Source: a virus. From it: 29,209 bases of DNA. The DNA lies in the IMG/VR virus record IMGVR_UViG_3300028596_000049, positions 1 to 29,209 of that record; one strand, given 5' to 3'. The position numbers and the translations under genes were made by a program. The notes below the pieces were generated by a model that was given only the letters and a program-made list of their open reading frames with translations, had not been told where the DNA came from and ran no database searches. Below, piece by piece: positions 6,992 to 13,824 of the stretch. The stretch's first letter is position 1. Each line of letters begins with the position of its first letter.

Positions 6992-7492
6992 CTAGGACAG
7001 CGGGGCGATGAGGTTGGCGGCCTTGCGCGGTGCGCGGAGTTCGCGCAGCAGGTACAGGCCTGAGCAGAAGCGGGTGCCGTTGGTGCCGAGGTCGGGGACG
7101 TCGAGGCTGATGTAGGAGTAGCCGTCGGACAGTTGCGTCGCGTCGACCTCGATGACGAGGAGGAGTTCCTCGGACGCGGCGCCCACGTTGGTGATCTCGC
7201 TCGCGGCGGACTGCGTGGCGCGGGTCCACGTCTCGTCGCCGTCGAGGGTCGCCTCGGACTTGTAGTAGTAGTGGTCGATGATGTCGAGGTCAGTGGTGGT
7301 GCCGCCCGAGCTGGCGGTGTGCTGCTGAAGGTCGACGTCGGTGATGTCCGTCGAACCGCCGGAGGTCTGCACGACGATCGTGCAGCCACCCGCGTTCTTC
7401 AGAGACACCCGCTTGCCGGTGATGGCACCGGCGACCGCGTCCGTGGGAACGAACGCGGTGGAGACGTCGAAGAGCCTTCCGAGGCCTTCCAT
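6992..7492 (-). CDS. Putative virion protein of unknown role
   Basis: This 166-residue acidic protein (MEGLGRLFDVSTAFVPTDAVAGAITGKRVSLKNAGGCTIVVQTSGGSTDITDVDLQQHTASSGGTTTDLDIIDHYYYKSEATLDGDETW) is the first gene after the major capsid gene and its downstream hairpin. The C-terminal part reads EELLLVIEVDATQLSDGYSYISLDVPDLGTNGTRFCSGLYLLRELRAPRKAANLIAPLS, a beta-rich form with an YISLDV strand resembling decoration or minor capsid proteins. I do not recognise a named family. Its own ribosome site (GGAGGGCAACC before ATG) indicates independent initiation. Confidence 0.5.
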   Translation of the reverse strand: MEGLGRLFDVSTAFVPTDAVAGAITGKRVSLKNAGGCTIVVQTSGGSTDITDVDLQQHTASSGGTTTDLDIIDHYYYKSEATLDGDETWTRATQSAASEITNVGAASEELLLVIEVDATQLSDGYSYISLDVPDLGTNGTRFCSGLYLLRELRAPRKAANLIAPLS

Positions 7493-7533
7493 GGTTGCCC
7501 TCCTGGTGGGGGTTGATTGCCACGTGGGAACTG

Positions 7534-7565
7534 GCCGGGGCGGGGGCGTTACTGCCCGCCCCGGC
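7534..7565 (-). terminator. Hairpin after the capsid gene
   Basis: GCCGGGGCGGG (7534-7544) pairs perfectly with CCCGCCCCGGC (7555-7565) across a 10-nt loop. It lies 8 bp past the capsid stop codon. No T-run follows on the minus strand, so it may reduce readthrough or protect the abundant capsid mRNA from decay rather than stop transcription fully. Confidence 0.6.
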
Positions 7566-7573
7566 TGGAACCG

Positions 7574-8923
7574 TTACGCCCTCGTTGCGACCTTCACGAA
7601 CGGGGACAGCGTGTTGGTGCCCTGGTTGGGGGTGATCGCGGACTGGAGCCACGGCTGGCCGTCGACGCGCTCGATGACGCGCATCGCGGTCTTGTCGTTG
7701 CCGAACTTGAAGTGCGTCGACGTCTCGGACTGCATGGCCTGCCGGTCGCCGATCAGGTAGTAGCCGAAGTCGACGAAGTTGATGTCGCCGACAGTGCCGA
7801 CGGTGGAGACCTTCTCGGTCCACACCACAGGCCGGCCGAGGATCGTGACCGGCGGGGCGCCCGCGCCGTCGCCGTTGCCGATCCACACCGCGCTGCCGCC
7901 GGTGCCCACGGACTGGGCCATGGTGGCGAGCTGCGGGAATGTGTCGATGTGGGCGACCCAGTAGGCGCGGCCGATCGACGCCGGGAGCATCCGGCTGTAG
8001 GCCTTGATGATGTTCTCCCAGACGATCGTCCCCGCTGCCTGGTCGGTCTCCTTCGGCACGGACACAGCGGCCGGCGCGTTGAGGAACCCGAGGGGCTGCC
8101 CGGCGCCGTTGCCGGAGATGAAAGCCACGTCCTCGAACCAGGCGAGGGCCTCGGGGTAGGACTCGTTCATGAACTGTTCGAGGCTGATCAGGGAGTCCTT
8201 GAACAGCTCGTTCGGGATCTCGCTGTAGAGCGTGAGCTTCTTCGCGAGCAGGTTGATCCGGCCGAACGACGGCGCCGAGTCGGTGAGGGTGCCGCCCTCT
8301 TCGGTCCAGTAGCCGACGATGCCGCCGTACACGCTGGACGCGTTGCTGGTGGAGTCGATGGTCGGGTACGGGACGCTGAGCGTCTCCATGGGGACGACGC
8401 GGGCCTTGGAGCGGACGACGGCCATCTCCAGCGCGACCCTGAGGAGTTCGCTCCTGAGGTACTCGGGGATCAAAAATCCGCCGTCGCTCGGGACGCTGCT
8501 GCCGAAGCTGTTCTGGATCTTCGCGATCTCGTCCTGCGCGGCCATCGCCGACTGGCCCTTGGAGCCGGCCCACGTGGCGACGAGGAAGTCCGTCCAGTTC
8601 CCGAACTTCTGGTCCAGCCGGGCGCCCGGCGCCTTCGCGTTGTAGTGCCGTGACTTGGCGACCGGCCCGGAAGTCGGGTCGAGGTTGAGGCGGTTGATGC
8701 CGGCGATCTGCTCGTTCTTGAGGATCTCCGCGAACTGGCGCTGCGTCTCCTCGCGGATCTGCGCCTCGATGCCGGGGTCCTTCTCGGTCTGGCCCTTGGC
8801 GTAGTCGAGGATGAAGTTCTTGAACGTGTCCGGCGTCTCCGCGATCTTCGCGACGTTCGAGGGCTCGCCGAGCATGTCCTCCAGCTCGTCGGCGTTGCGC
8901 GGGACGGTCAGAGTGGGTGCCAC
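7574..8923 (-). CDS. Major capsid protein, HK97 fold
   Basis: The 449-residue protein starts at a GTG (8923) behind AAGGAGG with a 5-nt spacer, which rules out the longer upstream frame. Residues 1-125 are mostly helical and charged (ADELEDMLGEPSNVAKIAETPDTFKNFILDYAKGQ), a scaffold-like delta region. From about residue 126 the HK97 capsid domain appears: GSSVPSDGGFLIPEYLRSELLRVALEMAVVRSKARVVPM, then WTEEGGTLTDSAPSFGRINLLAKKLTLYSEIPNELFKDS, FEDVAFISGNGAGQPLGFLNAP and a C-terminal FGYYLIGDRQAM..SETSTHFKFGNDKTAMRVIERVDGQPW. These are hallmarks of the Phage_capsid family. It follows the protease directly, the standard order. Confidence 0.93.
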   Translation of the reverse strand: MAPTLTVPRNADELEDMLGEPSNVAKIAETPDTFKNFILDYAKGQTEKDPGIEAQIREETQRQFAEILKNEQIAGINRLNLDPTSGPVAKSRHYNAKAPGARLDQKFGNWTDFLVATWAGSKGQSAMAAQDEIAKIQNSFGSSVPSDGGFLIPEYLRSELLRVALEMAVVRSKARVVPMETLSVPYPTIDSTSNASSVYGGIVGYWTEEGGTLTDSAPSFGRINLLAKKLTLYSEIPNELFKDSLISLEQFMNESYPEALAWFEDVAFISGNGAGQPLGFLNAPAAVSVPKETDQAAGTIVWENIIKAYSRMLPASIGRAYWVAHIDTFPQLATMAQSVGTGGSAVWIGNGDGAGAPPVTILGRPVVWTEKVSTVGTVGDINFVDFGYYLIGDRQAMQSETSTHFKFGNDKTAMRVIERVDGQPWLQSAITPNQGTNTLSPFVKVATRA

Positions 8924-8934
8924 TGGTGCCTCCT

Positions 8935-10011
8935 TCAGGCTGCTGCTGTCGCCGCGCTGGACGACGGTTGGGGATTGACGAGGTGGGAGAACGCGTCGGC
9001 CCATGGGTCGGGCTTCGGCTCGGTCAGGTGGGCGAACGCGGCCGCCCACGTGTCGGGTTCGGCCGGCTGATCGGTGACCGCCGTCGGCCCGGCCGGTTCG
9101 GATGCGGCTTCCGGGGCCGGGGGATCCGCGACGGGCGTCTCCGTCACGGGCTCGCCGCGTCGCTTGACGGACGCGCGGAGCGCCTCGACGAGCTGCTCGC
9201 CGAGCGCGGCACCGATCGGGATGGTCAGCGTGCACGAGTCCTCACCGACGGCCGGCGGGTTCTCGACGATGCCGCCGGTCGCGCGAGGTCCCGCGTATCC
9301 GTAGGCGGTGAGGTCGAACGCGCGGGCCATCTCCGGCTCTTCCTCGCCCTGCTCCGGCTCGCTCGGTGTGCCTACCTTCGGAGCGGCCAGCGCCTCGTCA
9401 GCGAGCCCGTTCTCGACCGCGTCCTCGGGCAGGTACCAGGTCTCGGCGCGCATCCGCTCACGCCACTGTTCGCGGGTGCCGCCGGCGCGGGTGGCGTAGG
9501 CGTCGGCGATGTTGTCGCTGATGAGGTCGAGGAGTTCGGCCATCTCCTCCATGTCGGAGGCGTCGCCCAAGCAGAGGCCGGACGCGTCGTGGATCATCAT
9601 CATCGAGTTGGGGGCCATCTCGATGCGGTCCCCGGCCATCGCGATGACGGACGCGATGGACGCGGCGACGGCGTCGACCTGGACGGTGACGTTCGCGGGG
9701 TGGGCGCGCAGGGCGTTGGCGATGGCGATGCCCTCGAACACCGACCCGCCAGGGCTGTTGACGCGGACCCGCATGCGCGGGGCGGTGATCTGCCGCAGCT
9801 CCGCGATGAAGTCGTCCGCCGTCGCTCCGAACCACCCGCCAACCTCGTCGTACAACATCACTTCCGCCTCGTCGGCGGTCTGGTTGGTGATGCGGTACCA
9901 GGGGCGTGGCTCGATGCCGTGTTGGGCGCGGAATGCCTCGGCCTGTGCCCGGTAGCGGGCGGTGATGTGGTCGGGGACGGCCTGGGCGATGCATGAGTAT
10001 GCGTCGGCCAT
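8935..10011 (-). CDS. ClpP-type head maturation protease (S14) with C-terminal extension
   Basis: Residues 1-200 are a ClpP-like serine protease: R-V-R-V-N-S-P-G-G-S (81-90) oxyanion loop, nucleophile Ser118 in AVAASIASVIAMAGD, and His141 in MMMIHDASG. It would cut the capsid delta domain or scaffold in the prohead. Residues of about 225-358 are an extra Pro/Glu-rich region, which may be a fused scaffold; it ends with a duplicated motif, DTWAAAFAHLTEPKPDPWADAFSHLVNPQPS. ATG at 10011 chosen because GGGAGG lies 9 nt upstream; the ATG at 10062 has weaker support. It is the first leftward gene after the opposing two-gene cassette, so it needs its own promoter or readthrough. Confidence 0.88.
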   Translation of the reverse strand: MADAYSCIAQAVPDHITARYRAQAEAFRAQHGIEPRPWYRITNQTADEAEVMLYDEVGGWFGATADDFIAELRQITAPRMRVRVNSPGGSVFEGIAIANALRAHPANVTVQVDAVAASIASVIAMAGDRIEMAPNSMMMIHDASGLCLGDASDMEEMAELLDLISDNIADAYATRAGGTREQWRERMRAETWYLPEDAVENGLADEALAAPKVGTPSEPEQGEEEPEMARAFDLTAYGYAGPRATGGIVENPPAVGEDSCTLTIPIGAALGEQLVEALRASVKRRGEPVTETPVADPPAPEAASEPAGPTAVTDQPAEPDTWAAAFAHLTEPKPDPWADAFSHLVNPQPSSSAATAAA

Positions 10012-10292
10012 TGTTTTATGCCTCCCGTTCGGCCATGACGGTGGCGTCAAGAGCGTTGCCACGAGGCTAATTGTGCACTACGAGTCAAGCTTTTGAACGC
10101 GTTCATCATGCCGCTGACCTGGTATTACATAGCCGATTGCGGCCCGGCGGGGCACCTGTTGCATATTTATGCGATACGATGCGGTGACCGGCACAGCCCG
10201 GCGCGGTGCGGTACGGCAATGCCCGGCGCGGTATGGCGGCGCGAGGCCAGGCGTGGCAAGGCACGGAGCTTGACCCAGGACAGGGAGCGCCC
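10012..10292. other. Divergent intergenic region with 12-bp palindrome and repeat array
   Basis: This 281-bp gap separates the leftward protease gene from the rightward array cassette. It is locally AT-richer than its surroundings (10075-10180). It holds a perfect palindrome TGAACGCGTTCA (10094-10105), resembling an actinobacterial SOS box but with the half-sites 2 nt apart instead of 4. For the leftward gene a TTGACT (-35-like, on the minus strand at about 10089-10084) is present without a clean -10. For the rightward gene TACGAT at 10175-10180 fits a -10, just where the 5-bp array begins. Promoters are therefore suspected, not established. Confidence 0.45.
10168..10267 (+). repeat. Degenerate pentanucleotide array 1 (20 units, NNGGC/T)
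   Basis: Read in steps of five from 10168, the bases give tatgc gatac gatgc ggtga, then ccggc acagc ccggc gcggt, gcggt acggc aatgc ccggc, gcggt atggc ggcgc gaggc, and caggc gtggc aaggc acgga. Positions 3-5 of each unit are nearly always GGC or GGT while positions 1-2 vary freely. The phase holds without insertion for at least the 16 clear units from 10188. It ends 25 nt before the ATG at 10293. It is not coding: it lies in the leader of the next gene and upstream of its ribosome site. The first four units are the least certain. Confidence 0.8.
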
Positions 10293-10862
10293 ATGGACAT
10301 CACCCTCAACATCACCGGCACCGCCCCGCTGCTCATGAACAGCAACACGCTTGCCGACCCCCTCAGCGATGCGAAGAAGCGCATGACCCGCATCAGCGAG
10401 AAGCGGAAGAAGACCGACGAAGACCACATCGCCATGCGCCGCATCGAGTTCGAGGCAGGGCTGTACCACGACCCTGAAGAGGGCCCGTTCATGCCCGGGG
10501 CGAACATCGCGAAGTCGCTTCTGATGGCGGCGCGCATCCGCCGCAACGGACCGAAGGTCGAGCGCGGGCTCATCATGGTGTCGCCGATCAACCGGCTTGA
10601 TTACGAAGGCCCCCGTGACGTGTCCGGGCTGTGGAATGACCTTCGGTTCCGGAACGTGGCGCCGGTCAAGATGCAGGGCCGGACGACGGTGATCAGGTGT
10701 CGGCCGATGTTCCCAAAGTGGTCCTTCACGGCGACGGCGTTGGTGAACCCGTCAGTTCTGCCGAAGGAGGAGCTGGCGGAGATCGCGGCGGATGCGGGAC
10801 AGATGATTGGACTTGGTGACTGGCGGCCGTGGCACGGCCGGTTCGAAGCCACCGTGAGCTGA
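10293..10862 (+). CDS. RAMP/Cas7-like fold protein (predicted RNA binding)
   Basis: This 189-residue protein begins MDITLNITGTAPLLMNSNTLADPLSD, an opening beta strand followed by a PLLM-N motif as in RAMP (Cas7/Csm3-like) proteins. Residues 66-81 (FMPGANIAKSLLMAAR) align by eye with the family's I-P-G-S-S-L-K-G-x-x-R motif. Residues 172-184 (IGLGDWRPWHGRF) sit where RAMP proteins have a Gly-rich loop. A charged helix (KKRMTRISEKRKKTDEDHIAMRRIEFE) and VIRCRPMFPKWSFTATALV strands complete an RRM-like pattern. ATG at 10293 chosen by GGGAG 5 nt upstream. It runs opposite to the late operon, is preceded by a 5-bp array and is followed by a second. The fold call is inference; no Cas operon or CRISPR array is present. 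Confidence 0.6.
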   Translation: MDITLNITGTAPLLMNSNTLADPLSDAKKRMTRISEKRKKTDEDHIAMRRIEFEAGLYHDPEEGPFMPGANIAKSLLMAARIRRNGPKVERGLIMVSPINRLDYEGPRDVSGLWNDLRFRNVAPVKMQGRTTVIRCRPMFPKWSFTATALVNPSVLPKEELAEIAADAGQMIGLGDWRPWHGRFEATVS

Positions 10863-10863
10863 C

Positions 10864-10943
10864 CTGGCACGGCGAGGCCCGGCTCGGCAGAGCTTGGCGC
10901 GGTCCGGCGTCGCTCGGCTCGACCCGGCTCGGCAAGGCACGGA
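10864..10943 (+). repeat. Degenerate pentanucleotide array 2 (16 units, NNGGC/T)
   Basis: Starting two bases after the upstream TGA, the units read ctggc acggc gaggc ccggc, tcggc agagc ttggc gcggt, ccggc gtcgc tcggc tcgac, and ccggc tcggc aaggc acgga. All 16 units keep phase. The final two units plus following GC are identical to array 1, and the last unit again ends exactly 25 nt before the next ATG (10969). In both arrays the dinucleotide GC is always followed by GGT, never GGC (4 of 4 cases). Confidence 0.85.
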
Positions 10944-10968
10944 GCAACACCAGCAGGAAGGAGACGGC

Positions 10969-11469
10969 ATGCCGTTCAGACCCAAAGGCGACGTCGCCCA
11001 ATGGCGCACCGTCTACAACCTGTTCAGCAAAACCCCCGTCAACGACACCGTCACATACGACACCCTCGGCGAAGCCCTCGGCTTCCACCCGACCAGCGAT
11101 CGACAGCGCATCCAAGCCGCCGCACGCAAGGCCGCCGCGCACCTCCTCGAAGCGGACAGCCGCGCCGTCGAGAACGTCCCCGAAACCGGGTACCGCATCG
11201 TCACCGCCGCCCAGCAGATCCCCCTCGCCGGAAAGCAGATCGAGAAGGCGGGCAACGCCCTCGATCGAGGCCACGAACTCACCAACCACGTCCGCCTCGA
11301 TGAACTGACCAGCGAGGAACGGCAGATCGTCCACAGCATGACGATCGGCTTCGCGCAGGTCGCCCAATGGGCCCGCCAGATCAACCAGCGTGTCGGAGAG
11401 CACGAAGACCGGCTCTCCGACATCGAGGCCGAACTCGCCCGCCTGCGGGACGTAAAGACGGACGGCTAG
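10969..11469 (+). CDS. Winged-helix-like and coiled-coil protein paired with the array
   Basis: This 166-residue protein follows array 2. Residues of about 8-80 look like a small winged helix: AQWRTVYNLFSKTPVNDTVTYDTLGEALGF (two helices around a turn), TSDRQRIQAAARKAAAHLLEADSRAVENVPETGYRIV (recognition helix then a wing). Residues 85-110 are a linker and 111-162 a long charged coiled coil ending RVGEHEDRLSDIEAELARLRDV, so it probably dimerises. It may bind DNA or structured RNA of the arrays. Start supported by AAGGAG with a 5-nt spacer. The gene ends in a CTAG shared with the convergent endonuclease VII gene. I do not recognise a named family. Confidence 0.65.
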   Translation: MPFRPKGDVAQWRTVYNLFSKTPVNDTVTYDTLGEALGFHPTSDRQRIQAAARKAAAHLLEADSRAVENVPETGYRIVTAAQQIPLAGKQIEKAGNALDRGHELTNHVRLDELTSEERQIVHSMTIGFAQVAQWARQINQRVGEHEDRLSDIEAELARLRDVKTDG

Positions 11470-11966
11470 AGAGCCGCCCCCAGCCCCTTCCTCGCTGCAA
11501 GGTATGCGGCAGCGGCAAGCAGGAGGCTGGGGCTGTCCTGGAACGCGCCGAGCCCGGGGTTGCACCGGCCGCAAAGCAGGCCCCGCACGCACTTACCGCA
11601 CGAGTACTGCCCCGGGCAACAGGTGTGGTCGTGGTCGACATGGAAGCGGCCACGCCCGTAGGGGGTAGTACCGCCGCAGATAGCACAGCCACCACCCTGC
11701 TGGGCAAGCAGCTCGTCGTACTGCTCGAACGTCACGCCGTACCGCTTGAGGTTGGCTCGCGCCCGATAGACCTTGGTCCGCTCGTACTCGGCATGACGCC
11801 GCTCGGGAGTCCTCTGGGCCGCGTGCTCGGCGTTGCGCGCTTCTCGACAGGGGGCGCAGATCGCCTCCCTGGCCTTCTGGTGCGCCTGATATCCGGCCCC
11901 GGTGCCGGTACGCCCCTCGGGGTACTTCCTCGTCGGTTGCGCGCAGGCAGGAGTAACCTGATCCAT
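11466..11966 (-). CDS. Endonuclease VII-type HNH nuclease
   Basis: This 166-residue protein carries the complete endonuclease VII signature. C94-x2-C97 (CAICGG) and C132-x2-C135 (CGRC) bind a structural zinc. The catalytic part is HVDHDH (109-114), with N136 in the C-N-P-G-L-G-A-F-Q-D-S motif. Residues 55-90 (RRHAEYERTKVYRARANLKRYGVTFEQYDELLAQQGGG) are the helical lead-in found in this family. T4 endonuclease VII cuts branched DNA so that packaging can proceed; here the gene lies between portal and protease in the late operon, which fits the same role. ATG 11966 has GAGGAGA 5 nt away. A short Cys motif (C37-x2-C40) also occurs upstream. Confidence 0.88.
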   Translation of the reverse strand: MDQVTPACAQPTRKYPEGRTGTGAGYQAHQKAREAICAPCREARNAEHAAQRTPERRHAEYERTKVYRARANLKRYGVTFEQYDELLAQQGGGCAICGGTTPYGRGRFHVDHDHTCCPGQYSCGKCVRGLLCGRCNPGLGAFQDSPSLLLAAAAYLAARKGLGAAL

Positions 11967-12099
11967 GTCGATCTCCTCAGTAGATCGGCCACGCCCCGGG
12001 GGTGTTACCAGCACCCGCCGGGGTCCATTGCTGTTGCTGCTGATTCTACCGTTTCGGCAGGTCAAGTGCCTTGCGGTGCAGCAAAGTTGGGGCGCTCGT

Positions 12100-13806
12100 T
12101 CATGAGCCCTCTCCCTTGCGTCCCCGCTTGACCACGCGGCAGCGGCAGTCGTTGCCGAACTCGGCGCCCGTGCAGTGCACGTAGCCGGAGCCACCGGGGT
12201 AGTCCTTGTACGCGGCCGCCCTGTTCCGGTAGAGATGGCCGTCGTTGTCGCGGCAGGCGTCACACGTGTTGTCGTCGATCTTCGCGACGGCCTGCCAGCG
12301 CATCGCCGCCTCGACGTCCAGGCCGTCACCCTCGCCGGTGAGCCCGGCCACCAGCTCCCGCCAGGCGCCCTCCGGCTCGCCCTCGATCGGCTCGCCCTCC
12401 ACCGGTCCGGACGCGGCGCGCCGTCCACGACTCGGCATCTGCGCCGGCGGCGGCACGTTCACGTCCAGCCCGGCGCCGGCACGGTTGAGGATGTCCCGCG
12501 CCTCGTCCCAGGTGATGCACACGCCGACACCCAGATAGATCGACTGGATCATGTCGCCGAGCTCGCGCGGGCTGATCGTCCCGTCGCCGCCCAACGCCGC
12601 CGCCGTCTCCATCTCCGGCAGACCGACCGCCGACAGGATCCCCTCCGGCGCCCACATGCCCGTCTCGGCGAGGGCCTTCGCCGCGTTCGCGCGGGACGTC
12701 AGCGTCGTCGCTTCGATCTCTGGGTCGGGCGGGGTGGGGGGCTCGTAGTCGAACTCCAGGCCCTGCGCGGTGGCGCCGAACATGGGCAGCAGCTCGTTGT
12801 TCAACGCGCCCTTGATGCGCTCCAGCCGGGGCACGGTCTGCTGCTCCGCGAACCAGGACTTCGCTGCCAGGGCGGAAGCGCGGTTGATGTCCTCGAAATC
12901 CCCGATCGCGGTCTTGCTGATCCCGTAAGCCTCGCGCACCGCATCCCGGGTCGCACCCCGCAGCTCGACGAACTGCATGTCCCGCTGACTGATGGTGCGG
13001 TCGGCCCACTTCGCCCCGTGCTCGATGATCGCTACCTTGTGTGCGTTGTGGACGCCCTTATGCTGCTCCGCCCACCGCTCCCGCATCTCGTCCCACTCAG
13101 TGTCGGACAGATGCGCCGGCACCTCGATGACGCCGCCGGGCTGCGCCGAGTTGACGAAGAACGCCCGCGCCCACTCCGCCGAATACCGGGACGTGTCGAG
13201 GTCGGGGAGGATCGACAGCACCGGCGACAGGCCGCGATACGGGTCGAGAGGGTTCGGCCGGCGCAGCTGAATGACCTCGTCGAGCTCCAACGGGATCTGC
13301 TCCCCGTCGGGCGACGTGTACACGTAGCCCTTCAGGAACGTGTCCCGGTCGGGGACGGGGGTGATGCGGTCGGGGCGGACGGGCCACATCTCCAGCGGCA
13401 GCTTGAAGCCGGGAACACGGGCGATGACCCACCACGCCTCACCGGTGAGGTCGAAGTGCTGCTGGAACGACTCGACGAACTCCTGCCGCGGCATGAACTT
13501 ATTCGGGGAGTTCCACAGGTCGAGCGCGGCATGGGAGGTGACCTCGACGCGGTCTTCCTTCTTCCCGGACTTGGCCTTGCGGTACAGCTTCCAGTCGACG
13601 AGGGCGGTGGCGTTCGAGGTGCGGTCGACGATCGCGAAGAGCGTGCCCACGCTACTCATGGCCCGCATCTGGCCCTCGGCCGTGCGGTTGCTGCCGAACG
13701 CGCCGTAGCTCTGGGCGCGGCTGGTGAACGGTACGGGGGTGTCGACGGTTCGGGGGCGCAGGCTGCTGGCGGCGGTGGCGAGGGATCCGAGGAAGCTGCT
13801 GCCCAC
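12100..13806 (-). CDS. Portal protein fused to MuF-like C-terminal domain
   Basis: Residues 1-400 are a HK97-type portal: VGTLFAIVDRTSNATALVDWKLYRK, HAALDLWNSPNKFMPRQEFVESFQQHFDLTGEAWWVIAR, EVIQLRRPNPLDPYRGLSPVLS, FFVNSAQPGGVIEVP, and REAYGISKTAIGDFEDINRASALAAKSWFAEQQTVPRLERIKGALNNELLP. After a Pro/Glu linker, residues of about 490-568 read RWQAVAKIDDNTCDACRDNDGHLYRNRAAAYKDYPGG, then HCTGAEFGNDCRCRVVKRG: the DDNTC..C..NDG..CRC pattern of the Mu F minor head (MuF) family C-terminus. In many phages MuF is a separate gene; here it is joined. GTG start at 13806 with GGGGAGGG. Forms the 12-fold DNA entry ring at the head vertex. Confidence 0.88.
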   Translation of the reverse strand: MGSSFLGSLATAASSLRPRTVDTPVPFTSRAQSYGAFGSNRTAEGQMRAMSSVGTLFAIVDRTSNATALVDWKLYRKAKSGKKEDRVEVTSHAALDLWNSPNKFMPRQEFVESFQQHFDLTGEAWWVIARVPGFKLPLEMWPVRPDRITPVPDRDTFLKGYVYTSPDGEQIPLELDEVIQLRRPNPLDPYRGLSPVLSILPDLDTSRYSAEWARAFFVNSAQPGGVIEVPAHLSDTEWDEMRERWAEQHKGVHNAHKVAIIEHGAKWADRTISQRDMQFVELRGATRDAVREAYGISKTAIGDFEDINRASALAAKSWFAEQQTVPRLERIKGALNNELLPMFGATAQGLEFDYEPPTPPDPEIEATTLTSRANAAKALAETGMWAPEGILSAVGLPEMETAAALGGDGTISPRELGDMIQSIYLGVGVCITWDEARDILNRAGAGLDVNVPPPAQMPSRGRRAASGPVEGEPIEGEPEGAWRELVAGLTGEGDGLDVEAAMRWQAVAKIDDNTCDACRDNDGHLYRNRAAAYKDYPGGSGYVHCTGAEFGNDCRCRVVKRGRKGEGS

Positions 13807-13824
13807 CGGTCCCTCCCCTCGGGT

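Noticed and set aside
10093-10128. Promoter TTGAAC / TATTAC before the array cassette
   Set aside because: The hexamers are 24 nt apart, too far for a vegetative promoter.
10168-10943. CRISPR array next to the Cas7-like gene
   Set aside because: Units are 5 bp and no 20-40 bp direct repeats with unique spacers exist; no other cas gene is nearby.
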